A stretch of 64,000 nt of DNA from Anaeramoeba ignava (GCA_028826165.1 JAPDFW010000147.1:363501-427500), one strand, 5' to 3'. Numbered from the stretch's first letter, positions 46,701 to 59,225 are shown. Notes: a model not told the origin generated them from the letters alone. Program-made: numbers and translations.

Positions 46701-49700
46701 ATCTTTCGAATTATGATAAAATTATTTAAAAACAAAATTACTCAAAAAATTTCTTTAGTTCATACTCCAAAAATTTTTGAAAAAACAAGAAAAACAAATA
46801 GAGAAAATGAAAATCAATTCATTTCTTATTTAATTCAAAAAATTCTATTCTTAATTCAAGAAATCAATGAAAATGAAAATCAAAATGAAAATGAAAATGA
46901 AAATGAAAATGAAATTAAAAATGAAAATGAAATTAAAAATGAAAATCAAAATGAAAATGAAAATGAAAATCAAAATCAAAATCAAAATCAAAATCAAAAT
47001 CAAAATCAAAATCAAAATCAAAATCAAAATCAAAATCAAAATCAAAATCAAAATCAAAATCAAAATCAAAATGAAATTGAAAATGAAAATGAAATTGAAA
47101 TTGAAAATGAAAATGAAAATGAAAATGAAAATGAAAATGAAAATGAAAATGAAAATGAAAATGAAAATGAAAATGAAAATGAAAATGAAAATGAAAATGA
47201 AAATGAAAATGAAAATGAAAATGAAAATGAAAATGAAAATGAAAATGAAAATAAAATTGTTGAATTTAATGATGTTGAAAAACTTTTTGCAAAATGTTTA
47301 AAATCAATTTCAAAAAATCGAGAGGTTATTCAACAAATAATTTTAAATTCAAAAACATTAAATATTTTCGAATCATTATTGATTGAAAAAGAACGAAAAT
47401 CAATTTATCTTATTTTAAAATTTTTGCAAGAATTAATCAGAAACAATGAAAAATTGATTTATGAATTTCATCGATTAATCCCAAAATCAGAATTTATTAA
47501 CTTACTTTATGAAATAGAAAAAGGAAAACCAACAAAAAAATTATTTCAAATTCTTTTAGATTTAATGATTAATAACGGAAAATTTTCAATAGAAAATAAT
47601 TTTATTATCAGAAATAAAAACATGATAATTATTATTTTACAACTTTATTCTCAAAATTTAATCCAAATTGAAAATCAAAATGAAAATGAAAATCAAAATG
47701 AAAATGAAAATGAAATTGAAAATCAAAATCAAAATGAAAATGAAAATGAAAATGAAAATGAAAATAAAAATGAAAATGAAAATGAAAATGAAAATGAAAA
47801 TCAAAATGAAAATATAAATCAAAATCAAAATCAAAATGAAAATCAAAATCAAAATGAAAATCAAAATCAAAATCAAAATGAAAATCAAAATGAATTTAGT
47901 GAAGTTTTGGAAACATTTAATCAAATTTGTGAAAAATCAATTCATAATATTTATTGTTGTTGTGAAAAAAGAATTATTTCATTTTTACTTAAATTAATTC
48001 CCAAAATTAAAAATTTAAAATTATTTAAACAAATTATTCAATTTATTGGAAAACTTGGAACACATAAATTTCTTGTTTCTGAAATGAAAGAATATTTTTC
48101 TATTTTGAAAGATCAATTAAGAAATAGAAAAAGAAATCAATTTGCAAATTTAATGTTAATTGAATTAAGAAAAATGATCAATCAAAATCAAGATCAAATT
48201 GAAAATCCAATAATTTTTTTTGATTTTTATCAAGAAAACTCAAATATTCAACTTCCAAGTTTTAAAGATTATTTAATTCCCAAAAAATTTAGTTTTGTTA
48301 CTTGGATAAGAATCGAAGATTTTCAAATGAATAATATTTCTTTATCAAAAGAAAAAGATGAAATTTTCTATAGAACCAAAATATTTAGTTTTTTAACAGA
48401 AAATTCAAAAGGAATTGAATTATTTTTGAAATTTAAAAAAGAAAGCAAAAAACCAAAATCATTTATTTACCAAATTTATTCAAATGAAGAAAATCAAGAA
48501 AATCAAATAACTCAAATAATACAAATAAGATTTCCATTTGAAATTGAAATTAAAAAATGGTATTTTTTCGTTTTCACACAAAAATTTAAAAAATCAAATT
48601 CAGAACTTGAAATAACAATTTATTTTGATAGAAATCAACAGAAAACAAAAAAAATCAATTTAAAAAACAAAATTGTAAATGAAAAACAACAATTTATCCA
48701 AAATGAAATTGGATCAAATTTTTCATTTTTAATTCAACACAAAAAATCAAAATCAAAATCAAAATCATTTTATGGACAAATGGGAACAATTTATATTTTT
48801 AAAGAATTTCTTAATGAAAATAAAGTTAAAGCAATTCAATTTCTTGGTGCAAATTATAATTCATTTTTTTATCAAAGTGAATTTTTCAAATATTCAAATT
48901 CAAAATTTGAAAAAGAATTAAAAGAAATTTTCAATGGGAAATTAACTCAAAAAATAATAATTTATCATAATCCAAAAGAAATAATAGAAAAATCATCTTT
49001 AAATAAAAATTCAACAAATATTAACAAAAAATATTCAAAAATAAATAATATCTATTCATTTACAACAACTAATTTACCAGATGTTATTCATTGTTTAGGA
49101 GGAATTGAAACATTTTTTTATTTAATTCTTGAAATTGATGAATTATTTCAAAAAGAAAATGAAGAAGAAATTGAAAATCAAAATCAAAATCAAAATCAAA
49201 ATCAAATTGAAATTGAAAATGAAAATGAAAATCAAATTGAAATTGAAACAAATTTAATTTTTAAACAAATATTAAAAATAATTCAAAATATTATATTAAA
49301 TGATTCATTTTTACAAGAAGAAATGATCCAAAAACAAAAAATTTCATTATTTAGTTTAATACTCAAATCAATTAATTCAAAATATTTCTCAATTCAAATT
49401 TATCATCTTATCAAAAAATTGAAAGAAATTCAAAATGAAAATTTTCAAATACAACTTAAAAATTATTTAATTTTTGATTTTGAAATTTGGAAAAACTTCA
49501 GTTTTGAAATTCAGAAAAAAATTATATTAGAAAATGAAAATGAAAATCAAAATCAAAATGAAATTGAAAAAGAAAATGAAATTGAAAAAGAAAATGAAAT
49601 TCAAAATCAAAATCAAAATCAAAATCAAAATGAAAATCAAAATCAAAATCAAAATGAAATTGAAAATGAAATTGAAAATGAAATTGAAATTGAAAATGAA

Positions 49701-52700
49701 AATGAAAATGAAATTGAAATAATTTATTCACTAAAAACAAAAATATCAGATATCGAAGATATTGAAGAAATAAGCAAAATTACCAAGAATACACAAAATA
49801 TTATAATTTCAAATTTATTAATTATACTGAATTCTTTTGATAAATATTTAAACAAAATACAAAAATCAAATTCATTTCCACAATATTCTAATTTTCAAAA
49901 TCAGTTTGATGAATTATCTCAAAACTTATTCTCAATAATTGAAATTGTTTTTGAACAAATTAAAAATGATATTTCAAAATCAAAATATTTAAAACCTTTG
50001 ATTTCATCATGTTTTCTTTTCAAAACCAAATATTTTATTGAAAAAACACTTGAATTTATTTATAAAATTATCAACAAAAATACAAAACAAAGCTGGAAGC
50101 AATTATTTTCAATTAAATTATTCAAGCCATTCATTCAATTAATGAAAGAAAACAAAAAGAACATGAAAATAATTGAATTATGCCTTGAAATTATTCATTT
50201 TATTGATATCTCTCTTAATGAAAATGAAGAAATAATCGAAATTTTGGAAAAGAAAAAAGGATTTGAAATTGATAAATTGAAAGATCTTTATCCTTTAATT
50301 CACAATATATTGATAAATAATATAAATCAAATCCCAAAAGAAATTGCAGATATTCTTTGTAAAATGATGATTTATGAAAATATTAATGATAAACCAAAAT
50401 CTCCATTTATCCAAAATCCATTTATTTTAGAAACCATTTGCAAAATTTTTAGTCTTTCCCCAAATTTATTTGATATAATAATTTTCCACAAATTATTCGC
50501 TTCAATAGTAGAAAATAATTTGAATAAAGAGAAAATTATTTCACAATATGGTTGGCAAAAATGGTTAAGTTTTGTGATAAATTTAAATTATTCAAATCAA
50601 AATCAAAATCAAAATCAAAATCAAAATCAAAATCAAAATCAAAATCAACTTCAAAATCAAAATCAAAATCAAATTCAAAATCAAAATCAAAATCAAAATC
50701 AAAATCAAAATCAAAATCAAAATCAAAATCAAAATCAAAATCAAAATCAACTTCAAAATCAAAATCAAAATCAAAATCAAAATCAAAATCAAAATCAAAA
50801 TCAAAATCAAAATCAAAATCAAAATCAAATTCAAAATCAAAATCAAATTAAAATTCAAAATCTAAATCAAAAAGATATTAATGAAATGATTTTCAAAATT
50901 TTTAAGTTATTGCTTATTTATTGTTTTCATAATCAATATTATAATTTCCCAGAAATATTTGAAGAATTTCTTTCATCAATTTATTTAGTTCATTTTTCAT
51001 CAACAAACAAAGAAATAATTCCTAAAATAATTAAAAGAGTATTAAATGGTATTTTTGAAGATATTAATATAAATTCAAATTACAAAATTGATAATAATAA
51101 TAATAATAATACTGGTAGATATTTCATAAAATCAGCTTCAACAATAACAAATATTTCAAAAGAAGATTTTTTCAAGAATTTATTTTATTTAATCAAATTA
51201 TTAAATGGAATTGTTTTCAATTTATCAAAAAATGATTTCCAATTTTCAATTCCAGAAAAAAAAACACAAGATAGATTTATTCAAACAACAGTTTCAAATC
51301 ATTTTATAAAAATTCTCAGTATCAAAAATACAAATCAAAATATGAAATCAAGAAACAAAATCAATTTAAATAATATTTTAAAACTTAAATTTGATTTATT
51401 TGGAAAAAGAAAAATTTTACAAAATTTAATTCTAATTTTAAAAAAATTTCAACTTTTCAAAGAAAATCAAAATCAAAATCAAGAAGAAAAAAGAATAATT
51501 TACAAAATTATCATTTTCTTGATTTTTGTAACACTTCCAAAATCAGATATTCAATTAACTAATTTTCTTCTTTCAAAATTAAATGAAATAATCAACAAAT
51601 TAACAAATTTTCAATTAAATCCAATTATAAATTCTCAAGAATTAATTACAATTTGTTTCTCATTTTTATTTTATTATATTCAAAACCAAAATCAAATTCA
51701 GAATCAAATTCAAATTCAAAACAAAAACGAAATTCAAATTCAAAACAAAGATCACAAAAAAGCAAAAAGAAGTATTTTATTAACTTATTCTCAAATGATC
51801 ATGCAAGAAAACTACAATCTATTATTTCGTTTATTTTCAGATCAAAACAAAAAACAAAATTTACTTACTCGAAATTCAAACCGATCATTTGTATTTTTAA
51901 GTAAAGATATCGAAGAATTTGAAGAAGAAATAATGAAAGAAAAATGGAAAAAAGCAGTAAATATTGTTTTCCTTCCAATAAACGAAAAAATTTTGGAAGA
52001 TATTGAAGAAAATGAAAAAGAATTTATTAGAATTCAATCAAACAATATATTTCATTTGAAAAAAATATTTACTCAAAAATTTGAAATTAAACAAAAAGAA
52101 ATTGAAATCATTTCAAACAAAATTGAAAAACAAAAACAAAATCTCATTTCAAAAGAAAAGAAAATTAAAGTTAAAAGAGAAATTAATGAAGAAGAAAATG
52201 AAATTAATTCTTTAAAAGAGTTGAAAAAAATGATTAAAAATTCAAATTTAGAAAAATATCCATGGAGTTCAAATTCAATCAGTATTTTAGATAAAGAATT
52301 TGGAAAACGAAAGCAAAATGAAAATTATTATATTAAACTTTTAGAAATTGAAGATAGAATGAGAAGACAAAAGAAAATCAGATTTTATTCACAAAAAAAA
52401 GATAAACAAGAAAAGAATAAATTGATAAAATTAAATCAAAAAATCAAAACCAAAATAAATCAAATTACAAATCAATTATCACAAATCCAAAATGAAAAAT
52501 TGAAAATTGAAAGAAATAATTTATTTATAACAAACTCTGAAATTATTTCTAAAACCAAAATAACAAAAGGAATATTCCAAATTACAGAAAATTCAATTGA
52601 ATTTAATCTAAAAAAAGAAAAAACAAAGAATTATTTATGGGAAATTGAAATGATTAAATCAATTCATAAAAGAAGATATAATTTCAAACATTCAGGATTA

Positions 52701-54767
52701 GAAATATTTTTTGCAAATGATAGAAAATTTATATTTTTCAATTTTGAAACAATGGAAATAAGAAATGAAATTTATGAAAAAATTCAAAATCACAAATTAA
52801 TAAATATTGATTTAACAAAATATAATTATTCGGGAAATGAGCCAACAAAATGGATTGAAAAAAAGCAAATGATCAAAAAATGGAAAGAAAGAAAAATAAC
52901 TAATTTTGAGTATATTATGTATTTAAACACAGTATCAGGAAGAACATATCGAGACATTTCACAATATCCAATTTTCCCATGGATTATTTCAGATTATGAA
53001 TCTGAAAAAATAAATCTTAATAATCCAAAAATATTTAGAGATTTATCAAAACCTATTGGATCCTTAAACAATAAAATAATAACTTATTTTAAAAAATACC
53101 AAAAAAATGGAAAAGAAAAAGAATTTGATTTTAATTATCAAACATATTTTTCAAATGAAGAAATTGTTTCATCTTATTTGGTTAGATTAGAACCATTTAC
53201 TTCAGTTTGTTTAAGAGAAAAATATCCAATATTTAAATCAATTCCAAAAACATGGAAAAAAATCAAAGAAAAAAATAATTTTATTGGAGAACTTATTCCA
53301 GAATTTTTTCATTTACCAGATTTTTTAAAAAAAGCCAGAATATTTAATCAAAATGAAAATAAAAATGAAATTCCAAATATTGAACTTCCAAAATGGGCTA
53401 AAACAGCAGAAGAATTTATTAAAATGCATAAAGAAGCACTTGAATCAGAATATGTTTCAGAACATCTTGATGAATGGATTGATTTAATATTTGGATATAA
53501 ACAGAAAGGAAAACAAGCCAAAAAATCAAATAACATATTTCATCCAATTTTATATGAAGAAAATAATGATTTTTTAAATTTAGAAGAAGAAAAAATCAAA
53601 AAAGGAATTCAAAGAAAAGGACAAATTCCAATTCAATTATTTACTAAAAAACATCCAAAAAAATTAACAAAAACACAATTAGAACAAAAATATTTTTCAT
53701 CTCCTTTCTCGTTACTTGAATGGAAAAATATTTTATTAGTAAATAAAAATTTAAATTTCAAAAGAAAAATATTTAAATTAAGTTCAAGTCCAATTATATT
53801 TACATATTATTCAGAAATGATTGAAATTATGATTATAGTTGGTGATTTTGATAAAATTATCACATTTGATAAAGAAAGAAATATTGCAAAACATAAATTC
53901 TATATAAATTATTCACATTCAAATACAAAACAACCAGATTTCCAAATTGAAAAAAATGAAGAAAAAATGGATAAAATTGGAGTTCCATTTTCACAAGATT
54001 TCAATAATTTCCAACAATGTTTATCAATGGATAAAGATTCAAGATTTATAATTTCTTGTGGATTTTATGATAATTCTTTCAAAATAATTGATAGTGAAAA
54101 TTTCAAAACAATTCAAAGTATTTCAAAACATATAGATATTGTGAATTGTTCAGAAATTAATTGGAAATATATTGTTACAGGATCAAAAGATACAAGAGTA
54201 ATTGTTTGGGAATTTGATTTAAAAGAAGGGAAAGTGAAAGAAAAACCAAAACATATTTTTTTTGAGCATGAAAAAGAAGTGAAAAGTGTTGCAATATCAA
54301 CTGAATATGATATTGTATTAAGTGGATCTATTGATGGGAAATTAATATTTCATTCATTAAACAAAGGGAAACTTATTAAATCAATAATTTTATCAGATCA
54401 AAAACCAATTTCAATTATAAAAATAAGTAAAGAAGGAAATATTATCACATTTTCAGAAAATTCCAATAAATTAAGATTATTTACAATTAATGGATATTTA
54501 CTAAAAGGAGTTAAATACTCACAAAATATTAATTCTATTTCAATTACTCAAGATTCAAATTTTATAGTTTTAGGAGGAGAAAAAGGAATTCTTGAAATTA
54601 GAAAATTATTTAATTTAAAAACAATTCGAAAAGTTGATTTAAAAGAAAAAATTTATTCAATTTCAATTATTGATAATGCATTTTTGATTATTATTGGATT
54701 AGGAAATGGAGAATTAAGTATTGGGAATTTTGTTGAAAAACGAAAGAGAATTGAAAATCAAAATTAA
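43791..54767 (+). CDS. Giant BEACH-domain protein (neurobeachin/LvsA-like), about 3531 aa
   Basis: Six exons: 43791-43898, 43977-44220, 44294-44514, 44592-44754, 44827-46236 and 46317-54767. The frame closes everywhere except for one extra nucleotide inside exon 5, between 45,392 and 45,488. The region before it ends at AAA-TGA (45483-45488), and the next frame continues as Gln/Asn-rich sequence. Helical, armadillo-like sequence fills the N-terminal part. A ConA-like region lies at about 1357-1557, a PH-BEACH domain at about 2790-2880, and BEACH at about 2890-3200 ([41 protein letters not shown]). WD40 repeats reach the C-terminus (about 3267-3524, with [13 protein letters not shown]). No FYVE domain, unlike ALFY. 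BEACH proteins organise vesicle traffic, lysosome size or autophagy. Long Asn-Glu and Asn-Gln tracts at about 898-1027, 1166-1242 and 2142-2230 are coding hexamer microsatellites. Confidence 0.88.
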
Positions 54768-55040
54768 AATTAAAATCAAAATCAAAATCAAAATCAAAAT
54801 CAAAATCAAAATCAAAATCAAAATCAAAACTAAAATTAAAATTAAAATCAAAATTAAAATCAAAATAAAAACTAAAATTAAAATTAAAATCAAAATTAAA
54901 ATCAAAATCAAAATCAAATTTAAAATTTAAAATCAAAATTAAAATTAAAATTAAAATTAAAACTAAAATTAAAATTAAAATCAAATTCAAAATTAAAATC
55001 AAAATCAAAACCAAAATCAAAATTAAAATCAAAATTTGAA
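54768..55040. repeat. AAAATC/AAAATT hexamers after the BEACH gene
   Basis: Hexamer array that starts within the stop codon context of the BEACH gene and runs to the promoter of the BTB-TLDc gene. AAAACT and AAAACC variants occur. Confidence 0.9.
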
Positions 55041-55049
55041 ATTAAAATC

Positions 55050-55110
55050 TTTTTTCATTTTTTTCATTTTTCATTTTTCATTTTTCATTTTTCATTTTTC
55101 TTTTCATTTT
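55050..55110 (+). promoter_or_regulatory. Seven CATTTTT elements before the BTB-TLDc gene
   Basis: A run of TTTTTCAT units at 55,050-55,110 ends five bases before the start codon at 55115. It is the longest instance of the upstream element in this window, and matches the one before the FHA gene on the other strand. Confidence 0.42.
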
Positions 55111-55114
55111 AAAA

Positions 55115-56578
55115 ATGGAAACTTATTCAAATTTAGAAAAACTTTCAAATGATTTAAAAAATTTATTTCAAAATCAAAATCAAAATCAAAAAGAAGAAGA
55201 AAGTTATTTTGATTTTGAAATAATTTGTGAACAAAATAAAATTTCATTTAAAACTCATAAATCAATTCTTTCTTCAAGAAGTGAATATTTTAAATCTCTT
55301 TTTAAATCCAAAATGAAAGAATATCAAGAAAATAAAATGATTCTAAAAGATGTTTCAAGTTCAATCCTGTCTCCAATTTTGAATTATTTTTATTCAGGAA
55401 AAATTGAAATTAATTCAGAAAATGCAATAGAAATTTTAATTTTTTCATCAAAATATTTAATTGATGAATTAATTGAAATTTGTTCAAATTTTATCAAAAA
55501 GAATTTACAAATTGAAACTGTTGTTGATGTTCTTAAATTATCTGAAACAATGAACTTCAATCAATTATTAGATCCTTCTTATCAATTTATTTTAGAAAAT
55601 TTTAAAGAATTTATCAAAACTTCATTTTTTCTTGAACTTGAAGAAAATCATTTAAATTCAATATTATTAAAAGATGATATTTTAATAAATGAATTTGAAA
55701 TGTTTCAATCAATAATAAAATGGGGGAAACATAAATCAAATGTTAATGAAATTTCAAATCTTTTTGAAAAAATCAGGTTTATTGATTTTACAAAACAAGA
55801 ACTTAAAGATACTTTGAAAGAAGATTTAATTCCAAAGCAAATTTCACAAAAATTAATTCAATTCCAAAATATTCAAGATGAAAAAGAATTAAATCAATTT
55901 ATTGAAAAAGAAAATCAAAATCAAAATTTGTTCCTTTTCAAACCAAGATTCAAATTAGATTCGGAAATTGTTAAAGAAAAAGAGTATATTAAATACCTAA
56001 AAGAATGGATAAATGATGATGATTTCTTTTCCAAAATGAAAAAAGGATTTTCAGCACAAAAAGATGGATTTGATTGCAAAATTTGGCATAATATTTGTGA
56101 TAACAAAGGAAAAACATTAATTATTATCAAAACATCACAAAATTTTATTTTTGGAGGATTTACTCAAGTTGGATTTACAAATGATAAATCGAAATGGAGA
56201 GAAAAAAGCCAAAATCCTGATTCAGATTCAGATTCTGATGCTCCAGATACTGGATATATTCCTGATCCAAATGCATTTCTTTTTTCATTAAGAAATGATA
56301 AAGGGAATAGAAAACCTGAGAAATTTCCAATTAAAAAAGGTGAAGAACAATATGCTGTTGGATATTACTATTCTAGTTATGGTCCAGGTTTTGGAGGAAG
56401 AGGTTATGATTATCCAGATTTAGCTTTGGATGCTGATTTACAACCTGGTTTTACTAATTTTGGTTACAGTTACAAACTTCCTAATGGGATTTTATATGGA
56501 ACAAAAGAAGCTAAAAGTTATTTAGCTGGTTCTTATGATGAATGGGAAGTTGAAGAAATTGAGACTTTTTTCATTTAA
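55115..56578 (+). CDS. BTB-BACK-TLDc protein, 487 aa
   Basis: Intronless. BTB at about residues 25-125 (FKTHKSILSSRSEYFKSLF, ILNYFYSGKIEI), BACK at about 130-235 (helical, with LLDPSYQFILENF and MFQSIIKWGKH), a Gln/Asn linker, then a TLDc domain at about 310-487: FSAQKDGFDCKIWHNICDNK, FIFGGFTQVGF, PNAFLFSLRN and the end WEVEEIETFFI. A Ser-Asp run lies within the TLDc part. TLDc proteins are linked to oxidative-stress protection and, in animals, to the V-ATPase. The BTB-BACK part suggests a Cullin-3 adaptor. The BTB is of the ordinary kelch-like kind, unlike the tandem BTB tails of the 17-41 kb cluster. Confidence 0.9.
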   Translation: METYSNLEKLSNDLKNLFQNQNQNQKEEESYFDFEIICEQNKISFKTHKSILSSRSEYFKSLFKSKMKEYQENKMILKDVSSSILSPILNYFYSGKIEINSENAIEILIFSSKYLIDELIEICSNFIKKNLQIETVVDVLKLSETMNFNQLLDPSYQFILENFKEFIKTSFFLELEENHLNSILLKDDILINEFEMFQSIIKWGKHKSNVNEISNLFEKIRFIDFTKQELKDTLKEDLIPKQISQKLIQFQNIQDEKELNQFIEKENQNQNLFLFKPRFKLDSEIVKEKEYIKYLKEWINDDDFFSKMKKGFSAQKDGFDCKIWHNICDNKGKTLIIIKTSQNFIFGGFTQVGFTNDKSKWREKSQNPDSDSDSDAPDTGYIPDPNAFLFSLRNDKGNRKPEKFPIKKGEEQYAVGYYYSSYGPGFGGRGYDYPDLALDADLQPGFTNFGYSYKLPNGILYGTKEAKSYLAGSYDEWEVEEIETFFI

Positions 56579-56744
56579 AAACTAAAACCAAAAAAAAAGA
56601 AAAAAACTAAAAGCAAAAAATGAAAGTGGAATTTTTTTTTTAATTAATTGGGAAAAGAAAAATTAAAAAAGAAAAATTAAAAAAGAAAAAATTAAAAAAG
56701 AAAAAATTAAGAAAAATTTTTTTCGACTTTTTTTTTGGATCAAA

Positions 56745-57113
56745 TTAGAAAAAAACCAAAGAAAGAATCATTAAAAGACCCAAAACAACACTTTGAATTG
56801 GTGCATCAGAGCTTATTGGATAGCATTTTCCTGCTTGCATTACTATTCCTTCAGCATTTCCTGAACAATCAGAAGTAGTTTGATAATAATAAACTGTAGT
56901 TGCATTTGTTGATTCTAATGAGCCTTGAGAAGAACTTGATAAACTATCTCCTGTCAAATTCAAGCATTGATTAGCAACCATATTCAATGCTCCTTCTAAA
57001 TTAGTGCAAGCATTATCATTGTAAACATTAAGGGTTGTGTTTGTTGTTGTTTTGAAGGAATCACAAAAAGCAAATGCTAAAAGAGCAAATAAAACAAAAA
57101 TTTTGAAATTCAT
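56745..57113 (-). CDS. Small secreted, probably GPI-anchored protein, 122 aa
   Basis: I take the start at 57113 (MNFKIFVLFALLAFAFC), because it gives a compact signal peptide with likely cleavage after about residue 15-17. An in-frame ATG 12 nt upstream is possible. The mature part is Thr/Ser/Asn-rich, with N-glycosylation sequons (NTT, NLT, NAT) and four cysteines that could form two disulphides. The C-terminus is a hydrophobic tail (SVVLGLLMILSLVFF) preceded by small residues, as in GPI-anchor signals. No domain is recognised. Likely a cell-surface protein. The upstream coding strand has CTTCATTTTTTTTTTT. Confidence 0.75.
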   Translation of the reverse strand: MNFKIFVLFALLAFAFCDSFKTTTNTTLNVYNDNACTNLEGALNMVANQCLNLTGDSLSSSSQGSLESTNATTVYYYQTTSDCSGNAEGIVMQAGKCYPISSDAPIQSVVLGLLMILSLVFF

Positions 57114-57125
57114 GATTAAAATCAA

Positions 57126-57720
57126 ATCAAAAAAAAAAATGAAGTTGTAATTTTCTCACGAATTTCTTTTGAATTTTTTTTTGCCTTCTTTCTTCTTTTT
57201 GGGTTTTTTTTTTTTGATCTTTGAATTTGTTTCATCAAATTTTTTTTTTTTTAGGGATTTAATAAGAAAAATCAAATTAAAATTATTAAATAATCAATCA
57301 TTTATTAATTTATTTTTTCGATACTCCAAAAAAAATAATTTGTTTCTAATATATAAAATAGAAAGAGAAACTTTTTTTCAATTAAATAAAAAAATTTTTT
57401 TTTCCTTTTAAAATTAACTAAAAAATTATTTTAAAAAATCATTTTAAAATTTTTTCATTTCCAAAAATATCTCACCCCTAATCTAGTAAAATCTTTTTAA
57501 TTTTTTTGACATTTAGTTTATTTCAATTTTTGATGAAATGAAAATAAACTAATTAAATTTTTCTTTTCTTTTCCAAAATAAAAATTCTGATCTAATTTTT
57601 AATTTTAATAAAATTAATTTTAAAAAAGAAACAAAACTCATCTTTTCTTTTAAAATAATTTTTGTGGAAATTTATTTTTTTTTATTATTAAATTCTTTCA
57701 AAGTTTTTAAAATTTTTTTT
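57126..57720. other. AT-rich spacer, no gene recognised
   Basis: T-rich, irregular sequence without ordered repeats. Open frames here are Phe-rich and have no recognisable domain. A CTCACCCCTAATCTAG stretch near 57,470 stands out for its base content but matches nothing I know. Confidence 0.45.
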
Positions 57721-57724
57721 AGAT

Positions 57725-58610
57725 TTTTCTTTTAATCAATTTCAATCTTAAAATCAATCAATGCCAAATCAATCAATAAATCAATCCAATCTTAAAAATC
57801 AATCAATTAAAATCAATCAATCAATCAATCAATTAATCTTAAAAAATCAATCAATAAATCAATCAATCAATCAATAAATCAACCAATAAATCAATCAATT
57901 CAATCAATCAATAAATCAAATCAATCCAATCTACTAATCAATCAAATTTTAAAATCACCAATAAACTTCCAATTTTAAATTAAATCACCACAAATTACAA
58001 ACAAATTAAAATCACAAATTAATTACCTAATAAAATTGGCCAAATCAATCAAATCATTAAAATCAATCAATCAATTAAAATCCAATTGACCAAATCAATT
58101 GTCCAAATCAATAATAAATTTAAATCAATTACCAATCACTAATTCAATCAATGCCCCAAAATCAATAAATCTAATAAACAAATTGTCAATGTCAATCAAT
58201 CAATAAAATCAATATCAATAATTAATCAAATGTCAAAATCTAAAAATCAATCAATTTTAAAATAAATGTCCACTACAAAATCAATTGATAAATTACCAAA
58301 ATTGGAAATTCAATCAATCAATCACCACCACCAATCAATTAAAATTAATAAATTAAATAATCAATCAATAAAAATCAAAAATCAATCAATCAATTCTAAT
58401 CAATCAATAATAAAATAAAAATCAATTCTTAAAATCAATCAAAATCCAATCAATAATCAATCAATTAATCAATTAATAATTAATCAATTAATCAATCTTA
58501 AAATTAATCAATCAATTAATCAATCAATCAATCAATAAATTAATCAATCAATCAATTAATCAATTAATTAATCAATCAATTAATCAATCAATTAATAAAT
58601 CAAAAGAAAA
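57725..58610. repeat. Degenerate AATC tetramer region
   Basis: About 900 bp rich in AATCAATC on the plus strand, with TAAATC, ACCAATC and AAAATC interruptions. It is much more degenerate than the other arrays, and its 4-bp period is not a multiple of three, so it has no long open frame. No gene seen. Confidence 0.85.
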
Positions 58611-58711
58611 GAAAAGAAAAATAATTAATTTCGAAAAGGAATGTTTTGGGAATTTATTTGAAAAAAAAAGGAGAATATGAATGAAAAAAAATGGATTAAT
58701 AAATGAACCAA

Positions 58712-59149
58712 TCAATCTTCATCTTCAAAGCAAACAAACCCAATATATCGATTATCAATGCAAACAATAATTTGATCAAAAGTAGCTTGAGTAACACCAC
58801 TCCAAGAAACAGAAGTTCCATCAATTTCAGCATTTGTAAAAACTTGAAGAGAATTTAAATCAAAAAATTCGAAAAATTGATTTGTGAAACCTTGAGCTTG
58901 TTCAAAAGACATCAATCTTGAATGATAAGCTAAATCTTTTTCTAAAAATCCCAATAACATTTCTTTTCCTTTGGTTTCATTTATGTGAATCCAATCAGTT
59001 AAAGGTTTTAAATTATGTCTTTGAAGAAAATCATTAATTTGTTTTTCAACATCATTTTTCTTTGCATTGTGTTCTTCAAGAAAAACATGACCAACTCCAC
59101 AATCTCGAGCTTCAAGTAAATTAATTTTAAAATTATTAAAATTTTCCAT
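58712..59149 (-). CDS. Unrecognised soluble protein, 145 aa
   Basis: A single frame starting MENFNNFKINLLEARDCGVG and ending with an acidic FEDED. It has normal amino-acid composition, with no signal peptide, membrane helix or low complexity, so it is probably a real gene. The pattern is a short N-terminal strand, a helical middle (about 30-95, with LTDWIHINETKGKEMLLGF) and a strand-rich end (GTSVSWSGVTQATFDQIIVC). I know no family for it. It is divergent from IST1, with 76 bp between the start codons. Confidence 0.72.
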   Translation of the reverse strand: MENFNNFKINLLEARDCGVGHVFLEEHNAKKNDVEKQINDFLQRHNLKPLTDWIHINETKGKEMLLGFLEKDLAYHSRLMSFEQAQGFTNQFFEFFDLNSLQVFTNAEIDGTSVSWSGVTQATFDQIIVCIDNRYIGFVCFEDED

Positions 59150-59225
59150 TTAAAAAAAATTCAAAAAGTGAAAAAATAAATTTCATTTTTTTTCTTTTTT
59201 TTTTCTTTTTATTCTTTTTTTAAAA
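59150..59225. promoter_or_regulatory. 76-bp divergent promoter, orphan gene / IST1
   Basis: The plus-strand side has TTTCATTTTTTTTCTTTTTT shortly before the IST1 start. The minus-strand side has TTTTTTCACTTTTTG, a variant of the usual element. Both genes must be controlled from this interval unless elements lie inside the coding sequence. Confidence 0.4.

Noticed and set aside
57725-58610. Telomere or tRNA array in the AATC-rich region
   Set aside because: The tetramer is degenerate, no terminal repeat polarity is seen, and no cloverleaf with a TTCRA arm could be found by eye.
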